Assembly: GCF_007859865.1 (NCBI RefSeq)
Contig: NZ_SJPI01000001.1
Coordinates: 1,674,001 to 1,738,000 of the forward strand
Direction: 5' to 3'
Length of the DNA stretch: 64,000 nt
Source: Rubripirellula amarantea
GTDB taxonomy: Bacteria > Planctomycetota > Planctomycetia > Pirellulales > Pirellulaceae
Part shown: positions 36,731-44,744 of the stretch, one piece after another
Layout of the letters: each line of letters opens with the position of its first letter
Numbering within the stretch: position 1 is the stretch's first letter
Program-made: the position numbers and the translations under genes
The notes under the pieces: model-generated
What the model was told of the DNA's origin: nothing
What the model saw: the letters and a program-made list of their open reading frames with translations, nothing else
Databases searched by the model: none

Positions 36731-38161
36731 GTGAGCGTCCTTTTTCTAGTGGATTCCCAATCGGAGTTGCAGGCTGGCCTGCCTTGGATCGAAAAGATCT
36801 GCGAGCAGGATTCGAACCGTAGACCCGCGCTGGTATACGTGCTCGGAACGGATCGTACATCGCTCTTAGCTTACGCGCGCGAAGTAGCCGATAAGTGCAA
36901 ATTCATCGGTTCCGTCGATCCGATTGAAGAGAACACTTCGGCAATCATCGAGATCACTCGCAAGAACCGTGACCACACCGTCGTCTTGGTTTCCGATGGC
37001 GACCAAGATGACAAACAACAAGAGATCTTCCGCAAGTCAGCGAATGCGGTGGTCTGGTTTCGAATTCATGGTGACCCGCCTACATCATCAAAGCAAGTGT
37101 TCGGTCTTGATGCTGCGAGTCTGATCACGACGCCATCCTTCGTTTCTCGACTCTTAGGCGTCAGTCCCGAACACAATTTGATCGAACCATCGGATTTGGC
37201 GGTGTCGGATGATCGTTCGATCTCAGACATCGTGATCGGCGCTTATCAAAAACGATGCGATCCGGGTGACCTACTATGTTTGGACTGGTCACCTTCTCTT
37301 GATAAGCAACAGTCGGCAGCTCGCTTAGCTTTGTTTCGGCAGGCAAGTCACGCGTCGATCCTGCTATACCATCCTGGTGAAACTTGGCTGGAACAAGTGG
37401 CTTCGCGGTTCCGAGGTATCGCGTCGGTTGTTGCCAAACCGATGGATCGCGAGCAACGCATAGAGCTTTCAGAATCGCTTCAAGAGGGCTCACAACCGAG
37501 TTTCGAGTTCCTCGGTTTGATCAGTGCGGCAGCGATGTTGGCGGCCTTCGGGCTGCTGCAAGACTCCGCTGCCGTCATCATTGGTGCCATGTTGGTCGCT
37601 CCTCTGATGACACCGATCTTGGGTGCGGGAATGGCACTCACTCACGGTAACCGTCCGCTATTTCGTAATTCGCTGATTGCGATCACGATTGGTTTTGTGG
37701 GAGCCTTGGCGTCCAGTTTCATCTTTGGGCTTCTGGTACGGACGATGCGCGACATCGAGATCACCCCTGAAATGTGGGCTCGGTGCAATCCGTCGCCGCT
37801 GGATTTTTGCGTGGGGTTGGTTGGCGGCATCGCGGCGTCGTATGCAAGAACGCGAAGTCACTTATCGTCAGCCCTGGCCGGTGCCGCGATTGCGGCGGCA
37901 CTGGTGCCGCCATTGTCGACGGCAGGATTGCAACTTGCGGGCGGTTTCTTTGAAGCGACCGATCGTGGCACTCCGATTGTTGGACCGATACTACTGGTCA
38001 CGATCAACGTGCTAACCATCATGGTTGGATCGTCGTTCGTGCTGTATTTGCGTGGATTGCAGAGTGATCCGAGTGTCCTTCGCAGAGATCGCTGGGGACT
38101 ACGTATGTTTGTGTTGATTTCGATACTGGCCTGCTTCGTGCTGGCGTTCATCGTTCACTGA
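36731..38161 (+). CDS. DUF389 membrane protein with N-terminal sensor-like domain
   Basis: 476 residues from a GTG at 36731. The first 250 residues are soluble, with alternating strands and helices of a USP-like (universal stress protein) kind (MSVLFLVDSQSEL, HTVVLVSDGDQDD, ASILLYHPGETWL). The C-terminal 220 residues carry five or six helices of the DUF389 family with its hallmark GAMLVAPLMTPILGAGMALTHGN, and AGAAIAAALVPPLSTAGLQLAGG. The function of DUF389 proteins is unknown. The gene ends inside a 19-base, four-unit tandem repeat. Confidence 0.9.
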   Translation: MSVLFLVDSQSELQAGLPWIEKICEQDSNRRPALVYVLGTDRTSLLAYAREVADKCKFIGSVDPIEENTSAIIEITRKNRDHTVVLVSDGDQDDKQQEIFRKSANAVVWFRIHGDPPTSSKQVFGLDAASLITTPSFVSRLLGVSPEHNLIEPSDLAVSDDRSISDIVIGAYQKRCDPGDLLCLDWSPSLDKQQSAARLALFRQASHASILLYHPGETWLEQVASRFRGIASVVAKPMDREQRIELSESLQEGSQPSFEFLGLISAAAMLAAFGLLQDSAAVIIGAMLVAPLMTPILGAGMALTHGNRPLFRNSLIAITIGFVGALASSFIFGLLVRTMRDIEITPEMWARCNPSPLDFCVGLVGGIAASYARTRSHLSSALAGAAIAAALVPPLSTAGLQLAGGFFEATDRGTPIVGPILLVTINVLTIMVGSSFVLYLRGLQSDPSVLRRDRWGLRMFVLISILACFVLAFIVH

Positions 38162-38227
38162 CAACATCCACGTTCACAGACAAGATCGACGTTCACTGAT
38201 AACACCCACGCTCACGGACAACCGCCA
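38152..38227. repeat. four 19-bp tandem units beginning across a stop codon
   Basis: Units CGTTCACTGACAACATCCA, CGTTCACAGACAAGATCGA, CGTTCACTGATAACACCCA and CGCTCACGGACAACCGCCA are contiguous, each exactly 19 bases. The first contains the TGA stop (38159-38161) of the DUF389 gene. Copies diverge from one another, and substitution of the TGA occurs in units 2 and 4. Confidence 0.95.
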
Positions 38228-38248
38228 CGTTAGTACGAGGTGCCCGGA

Positions 38249-38857
38249 CTACTTTTCCTTAAGTCTTAGCACGGCGGATCTGGCTCGCGCGAGAAATAAA
38301 TTCTTCGGTTCCCCCGCTTCCAAGAAGATGGGCGGACCAATGGTGATGCACGAAAGCAGCGGCACGGGCAACACTTCACCGCGGGGAAGAATTCGATTCA
38401 CATTGTCAATGTAAACAGGAACGAGCTCTAAGTCGGGGCGTTTCTTGGCCATATAAAACAACCCACTCTTGAAGTCGCCCATCTCATCCTCGTTGGCTGA
38501 TCGGCCACCCTCGGGGAACATGATCAACGAATAAACATCGCCCATCTGATGCAGCATGATGTCGATCGGGCTTTTGTGGACTTTGATCTCTTTACGATCG
38601 ACCAGCAAAGCGTTGAAACTCTTGGCCAAATGAGGCTTCAGCCAGCCCTGGGACCAATAGTCCTTTGCCGCGACTGGGCGCGTCACCGCTCGCAATTCGC
38701 GCGGCAGGGAAGACCACAACACGACGGCGTCGAGGTGGCTAGTATGGTTGGCAAAGTAAATGCGTTGACAGGTGTCCGGCTGGCAATCCACCCAGCGAAC
38801 TGTAAATCCACTGAATAGCTTGGCCAATAACACAATCGCATGGCTGGTGAGCGTCAT
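38249..38857 (-). CDS. PlsC-type lysophospholipid acyltransferase
   Basis: 202 residues, short for the family. Motif 1 NHTSHLD (His38-x4-Asp43) and motif 3 FPEGGRS are present, followed by LVPVYIDNVNRILPRGE and IGPPIFLEAG. It transfers an acyl group from acyl-ACP or acyl-CoA to a lysophospholipid or related acceptor at the inner membrane. One N-terminal amphipathic/hydrophobic helix (HAIVLLAKLFSGFTV) may anchor it. The gene stands between the DUF389 gene (convergent) and a divergent glycosidase gene. Confidence 0.9.
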   Translation of the reverse strand: MTLTSHAIVLLAKLFSGFTVRWVDCQPDTCQRIYFANHTSHLDAVVLWSSLPRELRAVTRPVAAKDYWSQGWLKPHLAKSFNALLVDRKEIKVHKSPIDIMLHQMGDVYSLIMFPEGGRSANEDEMGDFKSGLFYMAKKRPDLELVPVYIDNVNRILPRGEVLPVPLLSCITIGPPIFLEAGEPKNLFLARARSAVLRLKEK

Positions 38858-38993
38858 GCGAATAGTCTAGTAAGTCGGTACTCTGGTGACAGGTGACAAC
38901 CGTTCGATAATCGCCAACGTAAAATGCAGTCGCCGCACCAGTCATTTGCCGCTTGATACCTCAGTCCGAAAACCTCAAGACCTAGAACACCTC

Positions 38994-40472
38994 ATGCTAG
39001 CTTCATCGCGTTTACTTGTCCTCGCTTTGCTACTCTGGGCGGGGAATTACGCCTGCTCGAGCGTTCTCGCCGATGAACCAATCCAGGTCCACCCTAGCAA
39101 CTCATGTTGGTTTTTGCACCAGGGTCGCGGCACGGCACTGATCACCGCCGCTGAACATTACGGCGCGGTCATCAATCTCGATTTTGACTACGAGCGGTAC
39201 CTTCGATCCCTCAATCGAGATGGGATGAACTACACCCGAATCTTTGCGGGAAGCTACCTCGAACCACCAGGGGCCTTTGGGATTCTACGCAACAATCTGG
39301 CTCCCCAGCCCGATCGCTTCCTTTCACCGTTTGAACTTGAAGGAAAAGACGGATCTGGTCGCTACGACCTCAGCAAGTACAACCCTCGGTACCTACAGCG
39401 ACTCAACAAGTTTGTCTCACTAGCTGACGAACTCGGCATCGTGGTTGAATTGACATTTTTTACATCGATCTATTCTGACAAACAGTGGGCCATTCACCCG
39501 TTCAATCCTAGCAACAACGTCCACGAATACTCAGTTGAACGTTATCAAGATTTGCAAACAGATAAAGCTCCCAAGATCGCCCAAGACTTGCAATCCAATT
39601 GGGTTGCTCATCTGGTTCAAGAGCTTAACCACCACAACAATTTGTTCTTTGAAATCCAAAACGAGCCATGGTCTGACAACCACGTGATGGGTGAAAAACT
39701 CATGGCGGCGTGGGTCGATCGAAACCGTTTTCCCAATGTGATCGAACTCACCCAACCAACTTCGATCCAATGGCAACGCATGATTGCCGACCGTATTACC
39801 GAAACGGAAAAAACGCTACCCAAGAAGCACCTGATCGCCCAGAACATTTGCAACACTCGATTGTCCGTTGGGCCCGATGACTTGGTTCCTCAGGCATCAT
39901 TGTTGAATTTTCACTATGCCACTGCCGAGGCCGTTCAGTGGAACCGCGGAAAGGGACGCGTGATTGGCTACGACGAAACAGGGTTTGCAGGCAGCGATCC
40001 CGATGTTTATCTGCAGCAGGCATGGCGATTCGTGATGGCGGGCGGCGGACTATTCAACCACTTGGACTATTCGTTTTCGGTGGGACACGAAGACGGTGAT
40101 GATTCCGACAACAAAGCCCCCGGTGCGGCCAGCCCTGAATTGCGATCGCAACTTCGCACTCTCAGCGAATTCGTTCACAGTTTCGACCTTGTGTCGCTGC
40201 GTCCGATGCCTCAAGCAGTCCAGCAGCAATACGCGGTCAACACGCAAACACTTGGCGATGGGCGTTCGCAATTCGCGATCTATGCCGAGGGACGCTCGCC
40301 AGCTTCGGTTGTGGTCCGCGTGCCCCAGGGAAATTGGCAAGTGAGTTTTCTGAATCCTGATTCTGGCCAACGATCAGAACCGATTTCCCTTCAAACGAAG
40401 CAGGACGCACTTACCATCGAGTTGCCTTCCTTCGACGACGCGATCGCGATTGATATTCGCAAGTCGAAGTGA
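38994..40472 (+). CDS. exported TIM-barrel glycoside hydrolase (GH5-like)
   Basis: 492 residues from the ATG at 38994, which begins the signal peptide (MLASSRLLVLALLLWAGNYACSSVLA); an earlier frame start would give an implausible basic leader. The barrel covers about 30-420. The likely acid/base Glu224 lies in FFEIQNEPWSDN and the likely nucleophile Glu328 in RVIGYDETGFAGSD, the Asn-Glu-Pro and Glu pattern of clan A glycosidases. A beta-sandwich tail follows. Substrate is not predictable; cellulase-, mannanase- or glucosidase-type activity is possible. The gene is the first of a run of secreted carbohydrate-active genes. Confidence 0.87.
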   Translation: MLASSRLLVLALLLWAGNYACSSVLADEPIQVHPSNSCWFLHQGRGTALITAAEHYGAVINLDFDYERYLRSLNRDGMNYTRIFAGSYLEPPGAFGILRNNLAPQPDRFLSPFELEGKDGSGRYDLSKYNPRYLQRLNKFVSLADELGIVVELTFFTSIYSDKQWAIHPFNPSNNVHEYSVERYQDLQTDKAPKIAQDLQSNWVAHLVQELNHHNNLFFEIQNEPWSDNHVMGEKLMAAWVDRNRFPNVIELTQPTSIQWQRMIADRITETEKTLPKKHLIAQNICNTRLSVGPDDLVPQASLLNFHYATAEAVQWNRGKGRVIGYDETGFAGSDPDVYLQQAWRFVMAGGGLFNHLDYSFSVGHEDGDDSDNKAPGAASPELRSQLRTLSEFVHSFDLVSLRPMPQAVQQQYAVNTQTLGDGRSQFAIYAEGRSPASVVVRVPQGNWQVSFLNPDSGQRSEPISLQTKQDALTIELPSFDDAIAIDIRKSK

Positions 40473-40496
40473 CTATCTCCAAAGTGACTATCGTCC
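40467..40496. repeat. 15-bp tandem duplication spanning a stop codon
   Basis: AAGTGACTATCTCCA (containing the TGA of the glycosidase gene) is followed directly by AAGTGACTATCGTCC; 12 of 15 positions match. Confidence 0.85.
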
Positions 40497-40515
40497 GAGA
40501 TGACAACAGTGCCGT

Positions 40516-42243
40516 TCAACGACCTTCGTGTTGCTTCACGAGCGTAGCGAAGGTTTCCAGGTCGTCGTAGTTCTTTTCCCAAGTCGTGTACATCCAACCC
40601 CGGATGTCATCTTTATCACTGATCGCCTGACACCAACGGTCAAAATTCGATTTTACGTCGCCATCGTAGTAGGCCGAGATGATCTGGGAATGTGAGCGGC
40701 CCGTAAACCATTCCAGTGCCTCTTTCGATTTATTGTTGTTCCAGTTCATCACGGTGACGGACGGATTGAGCCCCTCCCAGGATCCCTTCATCGTTTTGGC
40801 GGTGAGGTAGTACTGATCGACAGCGTTGTGATTGGGATCGAACATGTCGGACCATACGACGATGTTCTTCGGTGCCGTGCCTTTGCGAGCGGAAGACTTG
40901 TCGACGAGATCGATGCAGCGACGAATGTTATCGCGAAGCAATTCGCCAGAGGTTCTTCCCTTGGCGAATTGATCATGACCCGCCACGCGGATTTCATCGT
41001 GTTGCAGAAAGAGTGTTTTTGGTGACCATTTCTGGTCGATCACATTGAGTTGCGATTGATAAAGATCGTAAAGCTTCTCGGCGACAAGTGAGCATCCCAC
41101 TTGCCCGCGGTGGATGAGAACCGCGTGATGAAACGACACCCACAAAGGTTCGTTTTCCTTAATTCTCGAGTTCTTGGTCAGCACCAAGGGCGGCGCTTCG
41201 TGATCGTCGTCGTACTCACCGATATACGGAACTCTGCCCAACTTAGGATCTTCCCATCGTTGGAAGTCTTTGCCTTCTTGGTACAACTTTCCCGAAGCTG
41301 CTGATCGAACAGCGATGGGACATCCGTCGCGTCGAAGCAAGTTCACCCCTGCGGCGACTTCTAGTCGAGCATCGTCGAGCCACAGCGTTCCCTTGTTCCC
41401 GGACCAAACGCCTAGGTAAAGGGTCAGTTCGGTGTGTTCAAAGCTGTTGAACAAGATGGTGTGCTTAGTCCAGGGTTGGTCCGAAGGCGTCACGAATTCC
41501 GAATAGCTGATACGTTTGCCATCGCCCATTGGCATGAATTGAACCAGATCAGCATCTAACCCCGAGGCCTTCGACCAAAATGAGAACTGGTAAGCGTGAT
41601 ACGGCCTTACCGTGACCTTTTTCATCAGTCGAGCGTTGCCAGCGTCTTGACCTTCTCGGAAGTTGGTCAGTTTCAAGCAGGACTTGCCCCGTTTGGGATC
41701 TGATGAATCAAGCGAGCTCGAAACGTTCCATCCGTCGATCCAGTCCCATCCTTCGGGAGCATTCTTGCCAGCCTGTTCGAAGTCGCCTGAGGGGATCAAG
41801 TTCTCTGATATAGCAGTCGCTTCGCCATTACGCACAAGGAAGCGACAATTCTTCACCGGCAAGCCCGCAGCCAAGTTGGGGTCATTTTGCAAAATTGGAT
41901 TGGAGTACCCCACTGGCATCACGCAGGGAATAAGCTCGACATCGGCTTGGGCAGCGGCTCGGCGGATTCGCTGCATACCTTCGAAAAAACGCTTTGGCCG
42001 ATCTTCAAAATTGCCAAACTTGTGATCCGTGATCACGGCCCCGTTGTAACCGGCCTTGGCGGCTCGTTGGATTAGCGTCTCAAGCCGGTCAACTTCTTTT
42101 TCGACTAAGAAGTTGACGGGTGCGTAAAACCAAAGTCGCCCTGGTTCGATCGCGTAGGCTTGGAACCCCATCGAGGCTAGAAGCAGACCGAGGAGGGCCG
42201 CAAAAAGACGTCGAGATTGGGGGACAAGATTGACAGAACCCAT
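40516..42243 (-). CDS. exported protein with TIM-barrel-like N-terminus and galactose-binding-like domain
   Basis: 575 residues from the ATG at 42243 (the frame extends upstream, but this start gives the signal peptide MGSVNLVPQSRRLFAALLGLLLASMGFQAYA). After it, YAPVNFLVEKEVDRLETLIQRAAKAGYNGAVITDHKFGN looks like the first barrel strands. Residues about 135-290 resemble a carbohydrate-binding beta-sandwich (FEQAGKNAPEGWDWIDGWNVSSSLDSSDPKRGKSCLKL). The last 240 residues return to strand-helix alternation with HDEIRVAGHDQ, IVVWSDMFDPNHNAV and GWMYTTWEKNYDDLE, features similar to hexosaminidase-like (GH20) barrels. So a CBM appears inserted into a barrel. No firm family assignment. It is convergent with the GH5-like gene. 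Confidence 0.82.
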   Translation of the reverse strand: MGSVNLVPQSRRLFAALLGLLLASMGFQAYAIEPGRLWFYAPVNFLVEKEVDRLETLIQRAAKAGYNGAVITDHKFGNFEDRPKRFFEGMQRIRRAAAQADVELIPCVMPVGYSNPILQNDPNLAAGLPVKNCRFLVRNGEATAISENLIPSGDFEQAGKNAPEGWDWIDGWNVSSSLDSSDPKRGKSCLKLTNFREGQDAGNARLMKKVTVRPYHAYQFSFWSKASGLDADLVQFMPMGDGKRISYSEFVTPSDQPWTKHTILFNSFEHTELTLYLGVWSGNKGTLWLDDARLEVAAGVNLLRRDGCPIAVRSAASGKLYQEGKDFQRWEDPKLGRVPYIGEYDDDHEAPPLVLTKNSRIKENEPLWVSFHHAVLIHRGQVGCSLVAEKLYDLYQSQLNVIDQKWSPKTLFLQHDEIRVAGHDQFAKGRTSGELLRDNIRRCIDLVDKSSARKGTAPKNIVVWSDMFDPNHNAVDQYYLTAKTMKGSWEGLNPSVTVMNWNNNKSKEALEWFTGRSHSQIISAYYDGDVKSNFDRWCQAISDKDDIRGWMYTTWEKNYDDLETFATLVKQHEGR

Positions 42244-42362
42244 TGAAATTTCCGTTAGATTGAAGGCGAATCGTCCAGCAGCCTTAGCGAAGACGGCTCT
42301 TAAGCTAAACACATCACGAAGCCACTAGAACTCAACCAGAAAACCATTAAACTAATCTTCTC

Positions 42363-42400
42363 GCGAGGAGACGCCTCTTAGGGGCGACCCAGTTCCTCGC
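42363..42400. other. compound hairpin immediately upstream of tRNA-Arg
   Basis: GCGAGGA (42363-42369) pairs perfectly with TCCTCGC (42394-42400), enclosing a second stem of six pairs (42372-42377 with 42381-42386) with a three-base loop. It ends four bases before the mature tRNA. It could act as a processing or terminator element on either strand, but no T run is adjacent. Structure seen, function inferred. Confidence 0.55.
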
Positions 42401-42404
42401 AAAT

Positions 42405-42478
42405 GCACCCGTGGCACAATTGGATAGCGCATCGGTCTTCGGAACCGAGGGTTGCAGGTTCGAATCCTGCCGGGTGTA
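42405..42478 (+). tRNA. tRNA-Arg (anticodon UCG)
   Basis: 74 bases. Acceptor GCACCCG pairs with CGGGTGT (first pair G-U), D arm GGCA...AGCGC region, anticodon stem TCGGT/ACCGA with loop CTTCGGA giving anticodon TCG (reads CGA), T arm GCAGG-TTCGAAT-CCTGC, discriminator A. CCA is not encoded. Confidence 0.95.
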
Positions 42479-42994
42479 CTCTTTTGAAGCGTCGGACTGG
42501 CTCTTGGTGGTCAGATTGCTCTTTGAAATTTTCTTTTGGTCCTGCTGGCCGATCGCTCGGCTTTGTTTTACGAGCGTTTTGTAAGATTCGGTGCGGTTTC
42601 CAAATCCCTGGTTTTCATTTGGACGGTACAGGGTTACATAGTCCCACGGGTGGCAAGGATTTTTGATTGCGAGCGATGGGTGTCTCGGGACGCAAAGTAG
42701 CTGACAATCACCACATCGTTCGTCTCTGCCTTCACCGGACCCAAGCTTCGCGAGTGGTTTAGGTGACGGTGAAGTCGCTCCACTGCAGGTTTTCCGGGGC
42801 TCTTCGCGACCTGGAACCTCATCCCTAAGGGATTTGAACCGAATACGATGTAGAGCATCGGTAGCGGTGGGACTGGTCTTTTATTGCGTGTTAGGCTTCT
42901 CGTTGGTCTTTTTGGTATGAAGGGGCGTGGCTTGCTTGAAGCCTCAATCAATCATCACACTTCTTAACTATCACAGCTCGGTGGAGAGATTCGC
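42479..42994. other. 516-bp intergenic region after the tRNA
   Basis: A T-rich stretch directly follows the tRNA (CTCTTTT). I see no attachment-site duplicate of the tRNA 3' end and no integrase, so no sign of an integrated element. Plus-strand and minus-strand frames up to 105 codons are present but show no recognisable domain, signal or ribosome site. Confidence 0.55.
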
Positions 42995-44668
42995 ATGTTT
43001 CAATTTTCCTGGACAAAGGACGTTTGCCTTGGGCTTGTTTTGACGGTGGCGAGCACGGTGGTGGCGTCCTTGTTGACGGAACCAGGCAACGTTGCTGTTG
43101 CCCAGGACGTTGTGAGTCAGGCTCCGCAGTGGCAGGAGATTGAAATCGCTTTCAAGGCAGAACGCGAAACGGCTAGTCCCTATACCGACGTCGACGCCTG
43201 GGTCGATTTTGCTCATGAACGTGGCCAGACGATTCGTCGCCCGATGTTCTGGGATGGTGGTCAGACCTTCCGAGTTCGATTTGCCTCAACCCAACCCACC
43301 GGGACATGGACTTGGACCACCTCGGATCGTGATGGTGATCCTGGGCTTCACGGAAAGTCGGGGAAGTTTGAAGCGGTCTTAGCTTCATCCGATGAGCCAA
43401 CCGTGTTCACGAAGCATGGTTTTTGGAAGATCCCCGAAGGCGGACGCAATCTCGTTCACGCCGATGGAACGGCTCGTTTGATGTGTGCGGATACAGCTTG
43501 GGCATTGCCATGGCGAGCAACCGTCGATCAAGTGCAAACCTATGCGAAGGATCGTCGCGACAAGGGTTACAACGCTGCGTTGTTGATGACTGTCCAACCC
43601 GATCAACGTGTCACAGGGCCTCGCTCGCGAACCGAAGACGGCGGGTTCGATGTTGGCTTTGAGGATCTTCCAGAGGGGAAACTTGAAAAACTGAACCCCG
43701 AGTACTTTCAAATGTTCGATCGGTTGGTGGATGTATTGACGGCTCACGGGATCGCGCCGGTTTATCAACCCGTCTTTCATGGATATGGATGGAAGGGAGG
43801 AGGGACGGCGGGCAACACGGTGAGTGCTGACGACTACTCCCGATATTGCCGATACCTCGTTGCTCGATACGGTGCGAGACCAGCGATTTGGTTAGTTGGG
43901 GGTGATGGACCAGCCGTTGACCCGTCGATCATCGAACAACTCGATGCGGCTGGTCGAATGATTCAGCAGTGGGACGCCTACGGTCAGCCGACGGGGATTC
44001 ACTATTCACCGCACGCACTTAACCGCACCCACCAAGACAAAGCGTGGTTGGATTTTCAGTGGTGCCAGACAGGACATAACGGTGAACACGTGCCCGAACG
44101 TGTGGCCGACATGTGGCGTAACCTGCCCATCAAAGCAGTCGCCAACGGTGAACCCACTTATGAAAACATCGGACGAACTGGAAATGGATCAGGTTGGTGG
44201 CAAGGGCACGAGGCATGGTGCAACCTAACGGCCGGAGGAACGATGGGAGTCGTTTACGGAGCTGGTAGTTTATGGCAATGGCGGCTTCACGCTGACGAGC
44301 CCGATCATGCCGATTGGTGTACCGCACCGGGGGCAGGTTGGCGTGAGGCACTCGACTTTGACGGAGGAAAGTACCCCGGCATCGCGGCAAAGATTTTCAA
44401 CGGATTGGACTTCGCTGGCATGCAGCCTGATTGGGTTTGCACCTACGGAAGACGTGGGCTGTTGGTGCCCGGGAAGCTTTTTGTTTTGTATCTCCCCAAC
44501 GGCGGAGATACTGCGATTATTTCGCAAGAAGTGCCGCGGACGTACCGAGTTTATGACCCGCAGACCGGTGAAGTTGTGGGGCGTGGAAAGTTGGAAGACA
44601 AACCGTCCTCGCAAGCCAAAAGTTTTTCTCCTGATCAACCACGGGTGCTGGTGTTCGCGTCGGAATAG
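42995..44668 (+). CDS. exported DUF5060-DUF4038 glycosidase (apiosidase/GH140-like)
   Basis: 557 residues with a signal peptide (cleavage near VAVAQ, residue ~36). The N-terminal Ig-like DUF5060 domain (about 40-140) reads WQEIEIAFKAERETASPYTDVDAWVDF ... PTGTWTWTT, which is typical. The DUF4038 TIM barrel follows with ADTAWALPWRATVDQVQTYAKDRRDKGYNAALL. Candidate acids are Asp304 in WLVGGDGPAVD and Glu386 in VANGEPTYENIG. A short beta tail closes the protein. DUF4038 enzymes include bacterial apiosidases acting on rhamnogalacturonan II; the true substrate here is open. It is alone on its transcript by spacing. Confidence 0.9.
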   Translation: MFQFSWTKDVCLGLVLTVASTVVASLLTEPGNVAVAQDVVSQAPQWQEIEIAFKAERETASPYTDVDAWVDFAHERGQTIRRPMFWDGGQTFRVRFASTQPTGTWTWTTSDRDGDPGLHGKSGKFEAVLASSDEPTVFTKHGFWKIPEGGRNLVHADGTARLMCADTAWALPWRATVDQVQTYAKDRRDKGYNAALLMTVQPDQRVTGPRSRTEDGGFDVGFEDLPEGKLEKLNPEYFQMFDRLVDVLTAHGIAPVYQPVFHGYGWKGGGTAGNTVSADDYSRYCRYLVARYGARPAIWLVGGDGPAVDPSIIEQLDAAGRMIQQWDAYGQPTGIHYSPHALNRTHQDKAWLDFQWCQTGHNGEHVPERVADMWRNLPIKAVANGEPTYENIGRTGNGSGWWQGHEAWCNLTAGGTMGVVYGAGSLWQWRLHADEPDHADWCTAPGAGWREALDFDGGKYPGIAAKIFNGLDFAGMQPDWVCTYGRRGLLVPGKLFVLYLPNGGDTAIISQEVPRTYRVYDPQTGEVVGRGKLEDKPSSQAKSFSPDQPRVLVFASE

Positions 44669-44744
44669 ACACACTTAACCACAAGTGGATGCAGCTTGAC
44701 CTTATCTCAAAATCGGCAGTGGTTATCAGTTGAGTATGCGTAAA

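Noticed and set aside
38152-38227. Repeats considered as a CRISPR array
   Set aside because: The units are contiguous and lack spacers, and no cas genes are present.
42634-42951. 105-codon minus-strand frame after the tRNA
   Set aside because: No ribosome site, signal or known motif; treated as chance in a 516-base gap.
42405-42994. Integrated element at the tRNA-Arg gene
   Set aside because: No integrase and no direct repeat of the tRNA 3' end is seen.
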